A stretch of 64,000 bases of DNA from Jacaranda mimosifolia (taxonomy: Eukaryota > Streptophyta > Magnoliopsida > Lamiales > Bignoniaceae): contig CM032123.1 in NCBI GenBank assembly GCA_018894105.1, forward strand, positions 25,459,744 to 25,523,743, in the 5' to 3' direction. Below the pieces are notes generated by a model, which did not search any database, was not told the DNA's origin, and saw nothing but the letters and a program-made list of their open reading frames with translations. Positions 25,288 to 37,029 of this stretch are shown here, one piece after another. A program made the position numbers and the translations under genes. Numbering within the stretch: the first letter of the stretch is position 1; every line of letters starts with the position of its first letter.

Positions 25288-27204
25288 TAAATCATGCTTT
25301 AATTTGGATTTTGGTGAATTGATTCATGTGATGAATTGATTCAATATCTCTAAGTGCTTGATTCAATTGATGAATTTAAGTGTTTGGATGGTTTTGCATG
25401 TGGCTCCTTTTGTGATGAATTGAGATATGCTAGTAAGTGATTTAAGTGTTGATTTATGTGTTGGCATGATTTTGATTCATGTTAATTAATGTGAAATATT
25501 GATTTAGCATTGTATTATATTATTTGTTGACATGGCAAGTCTAATTTGGCCTTAAGGAGTTTTGGTCATTTTTGGATCCAATTGGATTGGAGTTAATAGG
25601 AGATTTTAGGATAATGTTGTTTCTTACTTGCACTTGATTTTTGAAGCATGCTTGAGTACTTGAATTTCCATTTTTGAAATGTGGTTTAAATCTGAAAATT
25701 CATCTAATATGTGTGAATTAATGTTATGGAGGTGTCCATAAATTTTTGATGTACAAAAGTAGGCCAAAATTGGCCTTCACTCGATCCGAAGAGAGCATAT
25801 GGCAAGCTACTGCCCAGGCTGCCTGGCGCGCTTTGCGCACACCTACCGCATGGCCACACAAGCTGTCCATGCTATAGAGAGCCAAGCCATTTTGGATGAG
25901 TTTTGAGGCCATGTTTTGTGTTGCTTTGTGCTCAAATACACAAATGTTGTGCAAGTTCTCAAAATTATGTTTGACATTTTTGCACGCTTTTAAAGTCTTG
26001 TTCAAGTTGATCTTCAATTAAGTGCAAAAATGAGATGCATAACGAGTTGTGCTTATTTTTGCTAGTTAATTAATTGTTTATGAGATAAGCATTTAATTTG
26101 ATGAATTGAATGTCAATTCTTATTTATTGTTCATTTAATTATTGAATGGATGATGAATGTATAGGGATGAACATAAGCCTTTAAATTGGTTTTATTTGTT
26201 TCAAGTTGTTGAAAAATGTAGTATTAAATAGGGGCTTGCATGCGTCTTGTTTTTTCTATATTATAAATGTTATGAGAGCAGAACTTTAGGGGTGAGGATT
26301 TCTTTGCACTTGTAAATGTTGCAAGGAGACGAAGAAGGCCAAGGGAATCAAGGAGGTATGACGACCTATGAATGTATGAGATACATTTATGTAATAACTA
26401 GATTTAATCAACCCACTTAAAATCAATTAAGTAGTGCACCTATAGCTCTAAGTACACTACTTGGTTAAGGCTCATGGTCATCTCACGCTAGGAGCATGCC
26501 AGGAGCATTTACTTATTTATGCTTAGAAAACCTAACTATGAGATGATAAAATTGATGAGATCTTTCAAAGCAAGAAAATCCCTCCACTTAGAGAAGTCTA
26601 AGTGCTTTCAAAATATTAAATCAAATTGGATACAAACTAAAAGGAGTTTTAATTAATGCAAGCCTTCTACCAATAGTTTGTGACATAAGATGCTACCACA
26701 TTTTCGTGATGACTCACGCGTCGTAGGTCATGCTTATGGAGGAAAGTTATGCTCACTTACTTAGCGTATGATGCACTTTGATTTAAAACTAGTTATGGCA
26801 TTATCTCATAAGTCGTGGAAGGACATAGTATGGTTTCTAATCAAAGATTAATTGGTAGGTCCAACTTAAACACCTAGTAGTGTAGATGTCGCACGAATCG
26901 TGGGTTTACATGAAGAGTGAGGTAAAACATATCAAAGGTTGTATAGATATGCAATTAGCAAAAATTGCTTACCTTACGATTGTATGTGGATGTCTCACGA
27001 ATCGTGGGTCCGCTACAAGCCCTTTAGGCTTTGATTCTCACTAGGAAATGAGATTTTTCGAATTCCTTATGTGGGTGAGGAATTTGAAAAAATAGTGGCA
27101 AAAAAACATGCTTGAAAGTCCATAAACATATTTTTAATATCTATATTCAATCACATGCTTATATTCTCTTTTCACCTTTATAGATTTTTGAAATCTCAAA
27201 ACAA
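25288..27204 (+). other. untranslated leader between primer-binding site and gag
   Basis: About 1.9 kb without an element protein. It contains several short direct repeats such as 'tgaattgattc' and 'tcacgaatcgtgggt' (the latter near 26890 and 26996). A minus-strand open frame at 25724-26017 has no recognised domain. Long leaders are usual in large plant Copia elements. Confidence 0.6.
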
Positions 27205-30200
27205 ATGGCTAAGAATCCACTTAACATGATTTTTGAAACTAATAAGCTAAACGGGCCAAACTTCCGCGATTGGCTTCGAAATCTCAAGATAATTCTTGAC
27301 TTTGAAAAGAGAACCTATGTGCTTACTCAAAGTCTGCCGGACACCATTGGTGATGATGTCGATGATGAGGCACGAGAAACATTCACGAAATTGATAGAAG
27401 ATGATCTTCAAAATCGATGCCTTATGATGGCTTCTATGTCCAACGAGCTCCAAAAATCCCATGAACACATGAAAACAAGTTGTGAAATACATATGCACTT
27501 ATAAAAGTTGTACAACGTGCAAACTAGACATGAGTGCTTTCATTGTCTAAGGAGCTATTTAGGACTAGAATGATTGAGGGTTCAAATGTCCATGACCATG
27601 GCCTTAAGATGATTGGTCTCATTGAGAAACTTGCTCAATTGGACGTGTTCATGGACAATGAGCTATATGTGAATATGATCCTCCAATCATTACCAAACTT
27701 TTTTGACCAATTTTTTATGAACTTCAACATGAGCAAGAAGTAACGATTAATGAATTGGTCAATATGTTGGTGACCACCAAGGTGACTATGAAGAAAGACA
27801 AACCGTTAATGGTTGTTTCCGCCAATAAGTCTAAGGGCCCTAGGGGTGCTAGAAAGGGAGGTAAAAGGAAGAAGAGTTCTTCCTCAAAGGGAAAGCAACC
27901 ATTAAAACCCTCTAGAGGAGTAAAGAAAAAGAAAAAGGATAAAGCCGATGCAATTTGTTTCTACTGTGGCGAGAAAGGCCATTGGAAGGGAAAGTCATGT
28001 ACTTTATTGAAGTGCATTTGACGAAAAATTCTTCCTCATAGGTATTTGATACCACGTGTGATTCTCACCTTTGTAATTCGTTATAGGAGATGGAAACAAG
28101 GAGTCTAAAATATGGGGATTTGATTCAATGTCTTCGTAATAGAGCAAAAGTTGCGGCCAAAGTTGAAGGCATTATGAAGTTAGACTTAGGGAACTCCTTT
28201 CTTGTATTAGATCCATGTTATTAAGTACCAAATCTTGTTAAGAACATCATTTCAATTTCCATTTTATATAGCAAAGGATTTGATTTTTCAATAACAAATG
28301 GAAAATTGAAGGCAATAAAGAACGGTTCTTTAGTTGCAAATGGTACATTAAACAATGGATTATACATTTTGGATTCTCAACCATCATTAATGCATATTCA
28401 ACAAAGTAAAACAAAATTAGATAACCAAGAAGATGCCATCTTGTGGCATGCAAGACTTGGACATATTTCCAAGAATATGATGAATAAGTTAGAAGCCCTC
28501 AAAGCATTAAACGTTAGTGGCATAGAGGATCTTCCTACTTGTAAATCTTATTTAAGAGGAAAAATGACCAAGGCTCCTTTTGTAGGACAAATGCAGTGTA
28601 CCACAATTTCTTTAGATTTGATCCACACATACGTTTTTGGATCACTAAAAGTTAGTGCGAGATGTGGGTATTCTTACTTCATTACCTTCACCAATGATCA
28701 CACTCGGTTCAAACATGTGTATCTTATGAAGTGCAAGTTCAAAACTTTTGAAAAGTTCAAAGAGTATAGGAATGGAATAGAAAAGCAACAAGGACTAAAT
28801 ATTAAAGCTCTTTGATCGAAATGAGGAAGGGAATACTTAAGTATCAAATTCTTGAATTATCTAAAGGAGAATGGGATTCTCTCACAATAAACTCCACCCG
28901 ACACACCCCAACATAATGGAGTAGCCAATAGGAGAAACCATACTTTATTGGACATGGTACATTCTATGATGAGCTTCACAAATGTGCCTTTATCCTTTTA
29001 GGGATACGCATTAACAACGGCAGCGAGGCAACTAAATGTAGTACCCTCAAAATTGGTGCCAAAAATACCACACGAGATGTGATATGGCAAAGCACCTTCT
29101 TACTCTTTTACAAGAGTTTAGGGGTCACCCGCATACATCAAGAAGTTAGTAAGAGACAAATTAGATGAGAGATCCACCTTGAGCAAGTTTGTGGGATACC
29201 CAAAGAGTCTTTGGGTTATTATTTCTATGATCTCTTGGAACAAAATGTGTTTGTTTCAATGAATGCCATCTTTTTGGAAAAGAAATTTCTATTAGGTAGA
29301 AAAGTCATTGTCGTTGAACTTGATGAAGTTCAAGATGATCATAAAATTCCACAACTGGAAAAAATAAGTGAACATCAAGAGCCTAGCACACAACCTCTAA
29401 GAAGGTCAGACCGAATCAAGAAGCAACCCATTAGTTTGGTTTTCTTCATAAAACGGGCCAAGTGAATAGTGATCCAAAGACCTATGATGAAGCTATGTTG
29501 GACATATATTCAAGACATTGGCTTGAGTCCATGAAAGGCCATGTAGATCTATCAAAGGGTATAGTACCTGTTGCTTACAAATGGATCTAAAATCTAGGAG
29601 TTGATGGAGAGGTTATGACCTTTAAGTCAAGGCTAGTGGCAAAATGTTACACACAAAGATCCAATATTAATTTTGAGGAAACCTTTTCACTGGTCACTAT
29701 GCCTAAGTCCATTAAGATTATGCTTGCCATAACCGCATATTATAACTATGAGATATGGCAAATGGATATGAAAACCATTTTCCTCAATGGAAACATTCAA
29801 GAAAAAAATCTATATGGAGCAATCACAAGGTTTTACATCCAAAGGTAGTGAGCAAAAGGTTTGCAAACTCCAAAGGTCCATTTATGGACTGAAACAAGTA
29901 TCCCAAAGTTGAAACATACGTTTTGATAGGACAATCAAATTGTTTGGCTTTATAAAAAATGTGGATAAATCTTATGTGTACAAAAATGCTATTGGGAGTT
30001 CGATACAATTTATTATACTTTTTGTCGATGACATTCTCTCTCATTGGGAATGAGAGAGAAATGTTAGTGTACTAAAGCATGGTTATCTTCACAATTCTTC
30101 GTGAAGGATTTGGGAGAAGCATCCTTTGTATTAGGAATACGGATCTATAGAGATAAATCGAAGGGGATATTGGGGCTTTCCCAAACACCGTACATTAACA

Positions 30201-30963
30201 ATATACTAAGAAGTTTTCATATGGAAGCATCCAAGAAGGGATTCCTTCCCATGGAACATGGTCTTTGTCCCTCCAAATTTATGGCCCCTAAGACTAAAGA
30301 TGAAAGAGAAAGAGTGTCCCACGTACCTTATGCATATGCCATTATGAGCATAATGTATGTTGTTTAATGTACAAGGCATGATGTAGTAAACGTTATAAAC
30401 CGCCTTCAATCTGACCCCAGTGAATGTCACTGGCAAGCCATATAAGTAATCCTAAAGTACTTAAGAATAACTAAAGATTTATTTTTGGTATACGGCAATG
30501 GAGAATTGAAACTTAAAGGGTTTTTGAATTCTAGCTTCCAATTTGATGAAAATGACCTTAAAATCCACCTCAAGATTCATATTTTGCCTCAATGGCAGCA
30601 CGGTGAGTTGGAAGAGTTCCAAACAAGATATTATGGTCAATTCTAACACTAAGGCATAATATATTGCAGCTTCAAAAACTGCAAAAAGAGGGTGTTTGGA
30701 TGAAAATTTTCATCCAATAGTTGGATGTAGTGCCTAACATCGCTGAGCTGGTTGTTGTCTTCTATGATAATAATGGAGCGATTGCGCAAGCAAAAGAGCC
30801 AAGATCTCATAAGCGATCCAAGAACATTTTGAGGCATTATCACTTGATCCGACAGATCATTCATAAAGATAATATTCCAGTAGAGAGGGCAGCCTCAAAA
30901 GAGAATATAGCAGATCCAAAGACAAAAACCCCTAACACAAAAGGTCTTTCAAGGGCATCTTGA
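27205..30963 (+). pseudogene. Copia gag-pol polyprotein, multiply disrupted
   Basis: Gag starts at 27205 (MAKNPLNMIFETNKLNGPNF) and breaks at 27504; it resumes at 27534-27743 and 27755-28021, where a CCHC knuckle (CFYCGEKGHWKGKSC) has one extra residue before the last Cys. The protease region near 28045 reads FDTTCDSHLCN, with DTT where DTG/DSG is needed. GAG-pre-integrase has LWHARLGH, but its second Cys is Tyr. In the integrase core the usual first Asp is Tyr (LDLIHTYV) and the last Glu is Asn (VANRRNH). Reverse transcriptase keeps QMDMKTIFLNG and FVDDIL, followed by a stop. RNase H ends at 30963 (RHYHLIRQIIHKDNIPVE, then NIADPKTK). At least ten stops or frameshifts are visible. No function remains. 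Confidence 0.92.
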
Positions 30964-31003
30964 GAAGATGGGCCTTAAGACTATAGTGAATTGGCTTTAG
31001 AAC

Positions 31004-31014
31004 AAGTGGGGGAA
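31004..31014 (+). other. polypurine tract of the Copia element
   Basis: AAGTGGGGGAA immediately precedes the 3' LTR, the usual Copia plus-strand priming site. Confidence 0.85.
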
Positions 31015-32944
31015 TATTGAAATAGTGCTCCACAGCCAATTAGATTGGTATGTAAACTATTTCACTTGTGATATAATCTTGATTGAATGATATTCTTATA
31101 AAATAGTTTATCTCCATCTTATGCTTATTTTACTTCACTAGCATTTGATTGAAGCCCCTAAATCACATAAGGCTATGAGACTTAGTCACATACTGGGCGG
31201 TGATCATGAAATAAGTCTTTACAGTCGTGATTTTAAATAGTTCAAGTCACAGAATCTTATGAGACAAGGCATCTAAGATTCAAATAGATTTGCACTAATG
31301 TTGCATAAATCTAAGGTATTCGATATTTCTCTGTTTCATGAGCAATCTATGTTAAACATTCATATATATTAGTGGGTGCTTGTTAGAGAACAAGTTCACT
31401 GAAGACCTGCCCGGAGAATCCACCAGATAGCTAGAGTAGCAAGTTGACAGTGGCAAATTCTCCAACTTATGCTAGTTCGTATAATTAGCCTTTTGACTTG
31501 AGGATACATGGTAACCTTGTATTTAGATCCTAATGATTTGACTATTTACCGACCACATAGCGGGTGAGATTGGGTATGAGCTACTTAAATATGGAGGTTT
31601 GTAAGATCCAAGATAGGATCCATCTCCTCGTTGTTGTGAAGGACAAGTGCATCTCCTATGTGTTCTATAATAATTGATTCCAAGAAATCCTTACACAAGG
31701 TAGGATGACAATTTGGAAAAGAGTTTTTCAAAGATGAGATAAAAGGGAATTGAACATTGGAATTAGAAATATAGTTATCGAGGCTATTGAGGAGCTGACA
31801 AATATCTTGACCTAGACATCTTTTAGGAAAAATGAGATGGAAGGACCGTATTTGCATGATAAGCATTGAACTAGAATGGTTCATCGAGATATATTCATTC
31901 ATCCAATTAGTTGGGCTCCATGGGCTTATTGCTAGACATCAACTATAGAGATTGGGTACTCTTCAATTGATGGAGATTAATTGAAAGAGTTATTAGTTCA
32001 AAGAAGTTTAAACTAATGTAAATATTTTAATATTCAAAATATGATCATGAGTTGTGAGCCCATGCCCAATGACTGGATGAATCTAATGGGTCATACACAA
32101 AAGCCTAAAGGAAGTTCTTACTTGATGGGATGAATTTTCTAAGGAGTTAGAAAATTCTACCTAGGGTCTTTGGAGAGCAAATCGGTTGATTAAATTTTTT
32201 GGTCATCTTAGCTTGATTAATTTAATTGTTAAATTAATCAAAATAATTTAAGAAGTTTAATTAGACTAATTAAATTAAGAAGTTAATTTAATTGGTGCCA
32301 TATGACAATTAATTAGTCAACTTAAGGAGTTAAGTTAACACCAATTAACTTAAAGGGTTAGGTTAATTAACTGAAGGAGTTAAGTCAATTTAATTAATTA
32401 AATTAAAAAGTTAATTTAATTAAAATGAGTATTTAAATACTCACACTCTCCAATTCCTCTCCAAACGCCTCTCTCGCACCTTCAGCCTCAAGTTATCTAA
32501 TAGATTTGAGGTTGATCTAGAGCTACCTTGGGTGTGTGGACCAATAAATTAGAGGTCCAACACTTGGGGGACTTGGTGCTCCTCGGTGAATTATAACTAT
32601 CCGGCAGTTTGTGTGTCAAATATAGAGGGCCTAGGAGGTTCTGATTTGCACAAAATTTTGGCAGCTTCTACCTTAGTGTGTGGTGGAACTCTCTACCAAT
32701 TTTGAGGAGTTCTGAAGTTGTGGAAGGCAGTCAATTGTTGGCTTCTTCTGCTATGAGTGAATTGCTCCATTGAAGTGTTCATTGGAGTCTTTCTCCTCTT
32801 GCCTTTAGGTTTAACTTTAAAGGTAAATTTTCTGGATCTAAATCCTTATTATAAGTATGATTAGATCCTTGGAATGGAGTGGTTTAGTTATATTTAGCCT
32901 TTTATGGTTTTACATTATGGATCCTAAGTCTACTCCTACTATCA
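31015..32944 (+). repeat. 3' LTR of the Copia element (1930 bp)
   Basis: Begins TATTGAAATAGTGC, where the other copies have TGTTGGAATA, so the terminal TG has become TA. Ends CTACTATCA. It lacks about 300 bp of the 5' LTR (around 24500-24770), including the TATA box, and has about 30 bp extra near 32690-32720. This matters: with a damaged end and no promoter, the copy cannot give a working LTR. Confidence 0.9.
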
Positions 32945-33002
32945 CTTAAGTGGGCCTAGTATGCTTCTGGGGACTTGTACAGATCTCATGGGAGTCTTTA
33001 TG

Positions 33003-33175
33003 TGTAATGCCCCACAATTTTTTTCGCATTTAATCGATTATTTTACCTTATTTTATTTTATTTATTATTTAAAAATTAAAAAATAAAATGTAATGCCTTA
33101 GAACTTACTTTATATTTAATTGATTATCTTACCTTATTTATTCTATTTTATTTAGTATATCAATTAAAGTTATAG
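33003..33175 (+). repeat. two tandem copies of an ~86-bp terminal sequence
   Basis: TGTAATGCC at 33003 and again at 33089 each lead into a TTTAAT(C/T)GATTAT(T/C)TTACCTT stretch. The copies are diverged. Duplicated ends occur in several transposon classes and support a transposon origin for the left boundary. Confidence 0.65.
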
Positions 33176-33604
33176 TAAGGAATAAAATAAATTTTGTTGG
33201 AAATTAGAAAATTAAAATTAAATTATGTCAAGGTAAACTAATGATAATTATTATTTTATATCTTATTATATATTCCATATTTTGAGGAGTATAAATTATA
33301 ATTCTACTCAAATAAATGTTATATTGTACAAGAAGTGAAATTAATAAACTTTAGGAAACAATAATAAAAGATACTAAAAGTTCAAAATAGGTCTACCTTA
33401 GTCCTAGAAGGAGAACAATTAGAGCCCATCTTAAATCAAACACTCCCTCATATATATATATATATATATATATTGTCCATGGATCAAACCCTGCAGAAGC
33501 AAAAACCCTAGCTCCCCTTCTTTATCTCTATCGCTTAAAATTCAAAGGAAAATTCTAGTCAAATAAATAGAGTATAACCTCTGCAAACAGCAAAACCCAA
33601 GTTT

Positions 33605-33765
33605 CCCCTCGCTCCATCTCCTAATTAAAAATGAATGTGCCGTCTCCAACCAATTACGAAATAACAGTGAAAAGGAATTTCTGGATGAAAGTGACATAAT
33701 TAACGAGTATGATGTTGAGGAAGAAGAACTCCCGCATGTGGATGAAGAAGGAGGCTCTGAATAAA
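33605..33765 (+). pseudogene. acidic gene-fragment
   Basis: One frame reads a short acidic peptide containing EFLDESDIINEYDVEEEELP and ends in TAA near 33764. It looks like the acidic N-terminus of a nuclear or regulatory plant protein. No intact gene follows, and an A run comes next. I cannot name the source. Confidence 0.35.
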
Positions 33766-34059
33766 AACGAAAAAAAAAAAAACATCATCAGCAGATTCGA
33801 AAAGTTATTGCCAATGAATTAAAATTAGAGGCAGGTAGCTGCCAAGACTCCCACCATTTCTTCTCTTTTCATCTCCAAATCCATAATTTTCCCTTTCCAC
33901 ACATTCCACACACACTCTTTAACACGCACAAATCCTCTTCGTATCCCTCCAACCTGCACACAGATAACAAAAATTCAAACACTACAACTGTGCACATACA
34001 TGCAGTTGGTTTTGTGGACTTTGTTGGGTTGTGTGGTGCCAAGAAATCCAAGAAAACCA

Positions 34060-35335
34060 GTTGTAGACTAAGAAATGTTCTTGGTTTATCAGTGCCGAAG
34101 AAAAAGTGGGCCTCCTCCGTTAAGTTGGTCCTTGATCTTGAATGTGTTGAAAATGCCTTTAAACAATAGTCTTCTGATCTAAAACCAAAGGTTGCAAACT
34201 TGGATGATATAATATCTGAAAGTGGAGAGGAGTTCTTTTAATGGTGAATTTGATGCAAGGAATTTGGAAAGAGAGGTTTCGGGTCTCAAACTGGGGGTTG
34301 ATATCTCCAGTGAGGTTCCTGAATCGAGTAATACTGGGCAACTTTTGCAGAACTTGGGTGATGGAGGTATCACTGAATTGGTTACTGTCATCGAAGGAGT
34401 CAAGGATGGTGTAAGTGTTGCTAAGATGAGATTTGGTTGTGATATAGAAACTGTTGAAGTGGAGACTGTGAATAATGGGAGAGACAAGAGAAAATTTAGC
34501 ATGGAAGTGAAATCATTGGGTCTGGACTCACATGTAAAAGATGACATGGACAAATGGACTTGCCAATGAGATTGTGGATGTTAACAAAGTTGAGAATCTT
34601 GAGACAGAAGATCAGGTGTTTGATAAAATGTCTAGCAAAGTTGAAAAACATGGAAGCCCAGATGAGGAAAAGGCTAGCCAGAAGCCTATTGTCTGTGCCA
34701 GGTATCACAGTTTGATAAAATGTTGTAAGTGTTGCTAAGATGGGATTTGGTTGTGATATAGAAACTGTGGAAGTGGAGACTGTGAATAATGGGAGAATCG
34801 AGAGAAAATTTAGCATGGAAGTGAAATCATTGGGTCTGGACTCACATGTATGGACAAAGGGACTTGCCAATGAGATTGTGGATGTTAACAAAGTTGAGAA
34901 TCTTGAGACAGAAGATTAGATGTTTGATAAAATGTCTAGCAAAGTTGAAAAACATGGAAGCCCAGATGAGGAAAAGGCTAGCCAGAAGCCTATTGTCTGT
35001 GCCAGGTATCACAGTTTGAGGTATTATAAAAGGTGGAGGACCCGAGGGTGGAGAATTTGCTGACAGATTTTGATTTTGAGCACATTGTTGGAAGGAGGTA
35101 GAGGTCGATAAATGGGGCTGCAACTTTAGTATCATCTGTGGTGGATGATATGGATTTTGATGGTTCTTTTCCTAGAAAAGTTGCAAATATGATTTCCAAG
35201 ACGATTGATGAAAATCTTGGCTTTTTAGTGGTTGTAATTTAAACTTGCTTCGGGAAGAAATTCATTGCAATACAAGTGCAAGGAAAAAAGAAAATGGGGT
35301 CGGTCAAACTAGTAGTAACAGGAATTAATTTAAGT
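34060..35335 (+). pseudogene. broken plant gene exon with internal duplication
   Basis: Several frames together read as a Ser-, Asp-, Glu- and Val-rich protein. An upstream piece contains KKKWASSVKLVLDLECVENA (about 34097-34160). The longest frame, 34222-34569, runs from MERSSFNGEF to KDDMDKWTCQ. A shifted frame continues with NKVENLETEDQVFDKMSSKV. A later piece contains FPRKVANMISKTIDENLGFL (about 35168-35227). Stops occur at several places, and about 300 bp are duplicated in tandem. Composition is clearly coding-like compared with the flanks. No domain is recognised. It probably belonged to the same gene as the small exons at 35845-36759. Confidence 0.5.
34411..35019 (+). repeat. ~300-bp tandem duplication inside the pseudogene
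   Basis: Unit 1 (34411-34724) and unit 2 (34725-35019) both start GTAAGTGTTGCTAAGATG and share sequence through CCAGGTATCACAGTTTGA. They are nearly identical, with a few substitutions and an 8-10-bp gap near 34844. The join has TTTGATAAAATGT, which also occurs inside each unit, pointing to slippage or recombination at short homology. Confidence 0.92.
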
Positions 35336-35844
35336 CAAGTAACAATGGTTAGCTTTCACCTTCACATGAAACTTTTCTTTCTTCTATGAAATTTTCATTA
35401 GAGTAGCAAGTGACCTTTAATTGAGCCAACGTGGGTCCAGGTTTAATTAAAATAATAAATCTCATTCATGTATAAGAATAGTGGGAAAAAATGAAACCTA
35501 GTGTGCCATGAAATACTTTTATTGTTAGTAATAACAAATAGTCACACACCCACACACAAACACAACTTGGATTCCAACATACACATATACATATATATAC
35601 ACACATAATATAGAACAAATTCGATTGATTGGGTATATTTAGGATTAGGACCTTGTGTGTACAGGAATTGGATTAAATTATTTTGGAACTAATACTAGTT
35701 GGTATATATAAAATAAAAGGAGAGAGATTTTTATTTTTATAGCTCTATAAAAGGTGGGATGTTGTGAACGATATTAGTTAGAGTACAATTGAGGTACTAT
35801 GGATTAGATATTGATTAAGTTGAATAATATTAATATTTTAGCAG

Positions 35845-36759
35845 GTGATCAAGGATTTGACAGGACTGATTCTACTTTCGATACGACTGATAATTACTGT
35901 GAGTTTCTAAACCTATTATATGTTGTTACTTTTCAAAACCCAGAAGGATATATGTAAAGTAATGCATGCCGAAATTTCTTTTCAATATACACTGCACCAT
36001 ATATGAATTCCACTGTGCACAAAAAGAAATATTTTTTTCTTGCTTTGTTTCTGGATAAAAGAAAACCTATGCTTTTGTGACTTTTTAATGCTTCTAGACT
36101 AGCAATTAAATTCGATGATCAACTGATTACTGTTACTACTGCTGCTGCTGTTACTGTTAGTTAGATCCAACTTGGTTTGGGTGTGCGAGGGACTTCATTG
36201 GGCAGTAGTGAGCTAGTCCATTGAATACCAAGCCCCCATGGCCTAATCCCCCCAGGGCACAACAGAAGCCGTTTTTGGCTAAGGTGGGTTGTAGGAATTT
36301 TCGGGGACGCTCGGGCGTTGTTTTGGTAAGGTCGCACCTTGTCCTAAGCAATAAGGTATTATTATGGTGGAAGATATTATGGTGGAAGACATAAGGTTGA
36401 CTGGCTACAGCAAACACTGTCTCATCACATTTAAGATGTTAGTCTAGGAAACCATTTATTAAACTCTTGACTTGTTATTGCATGACTATTTATAAAATTC
36501 TTGACTAGTTGCTGCTTGTAAATTTATAAAACTCTGGACTTGTTACTGCTTGACTGTTTGAAAAAAAAATTCCACTAATGTTTTCTCAAATAATTTCACT
36601 GTACAAATGATTTTTAAATCATAGACTCACATTGCACACATTTGGCATTCACTGAGTTATTTACTTACACTCATTTTCTTCTTTAACTTTCTTCTGGCAG
36701 ACCTAGATCTTAATCTTAGTGAGGAGGTGGACCCTGCTTGTGATGAGAACCGAGATTGA
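35845..36759 (+). pseudogene. two 3' exons ending in an LxLxL (EAR-like) motif
   Basis: Exon 35845-35898 (acceptor GCAG, donor GTGAGT) and exon 36701-36759 (acceptor CTTCTGGCAG) join in frame. They encode a peptide with DQGFDRTDSTFDTTDNYY, then LDLNLSEEVDPACDENRD and a TGA stop. Clean splice sites and an uninterrupted frame suggest a genuine gene 3' end. LDLNL is an LxLxL motif as in EAR-type repression domains, which bind TOPLESS-family corepressors, but five residues alone do not prove this function. The upstream exons are broken, so the gene as a whole is probably dead. Confidence 0.45.
36165..36400. repeat. GC-rich block with a short tandem duplication
   Basis: In the intron-like region between the two 3' exons lies a block much richer in G and C than its surroundings. 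It ends with two copies of ATATTATGGTGGAAGA-type sequence (about 36358-36390). A minus-strand open frame (36157-36417) spans it, without a known domain. It is probably a small inserted repeat. Confidence 0.4.
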
Positions 36760-37029
36760 AGGTTTTCTTTTGTGATGAGGACTTTGCAATAGTTTTAGTT
36801 TTATTGTCGTGTTGGCAAATTAGTTTTTCTCCATTAATGATCTTTTACTTGAGGGAAGAATATCAGGCATTTTGAGTTTTTCTGTTGCTAGAGTTATTTG
36901 GATTATTTTGAATGTTGGAGTTTTTTTTTTTCTATTTAAGAATATAATTTAGATAGGTGATACTTTTTGGTTGGGATTGAGTTTCACACCTCAAGACTAG
37001 GCTATATGGTTAGATTTTGGGGTGTGACA

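Larger units (their letters stand above)
23058..32944 (+). mobile_element. Ty1/Copia LTR retrotransposon, full structure but dead
   Basis: A 9.9-kb element with 5' LTR (23058-25272), primer-binding site, decayed gag-pol (27205-30963), polypurine tract and 3' LTR (31015-32944). The flanks CTCAA (23053-23057) and CTTAA (32945-32949) form a 5-bp target duplication with one C/T change. Coding order is gag, protease, integrase, reverse transcriptase, RNase H, which is the Copia order. Many stops and frameshifts, lost catalytic residues, and clear differences between the LTRs show that the insertion is old. It sits inside older decayed repeats. Confidence 0.93.
33003..37029. mobile_element. putative TIR-bounded segment carrying plant gene fragments
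   Basis: The left end TGTAATGCCCCACAATTTT and the reverse complement of the right end, TGTCACACCCCAAAATC, are similar inverted termini. The flanks TTATG and TTATA match at four of five bases. Inside are fragments that look like ordinary plant gene exons, with introns retained between some of them. This is the layout of a gene-capturing (Pack-type) element. Against it: the termini are short, and the TGT...CCCC style also occurs at LTR ends, so this could instead be a decayed gene with unrelated ends. Confidence 0.35.

Noticed and set aside
25724..26017. 97-codon minus-strand frame in the Copia leader
   Set aside because: Antisense within an element leader, no recognisable domain; probably chance.
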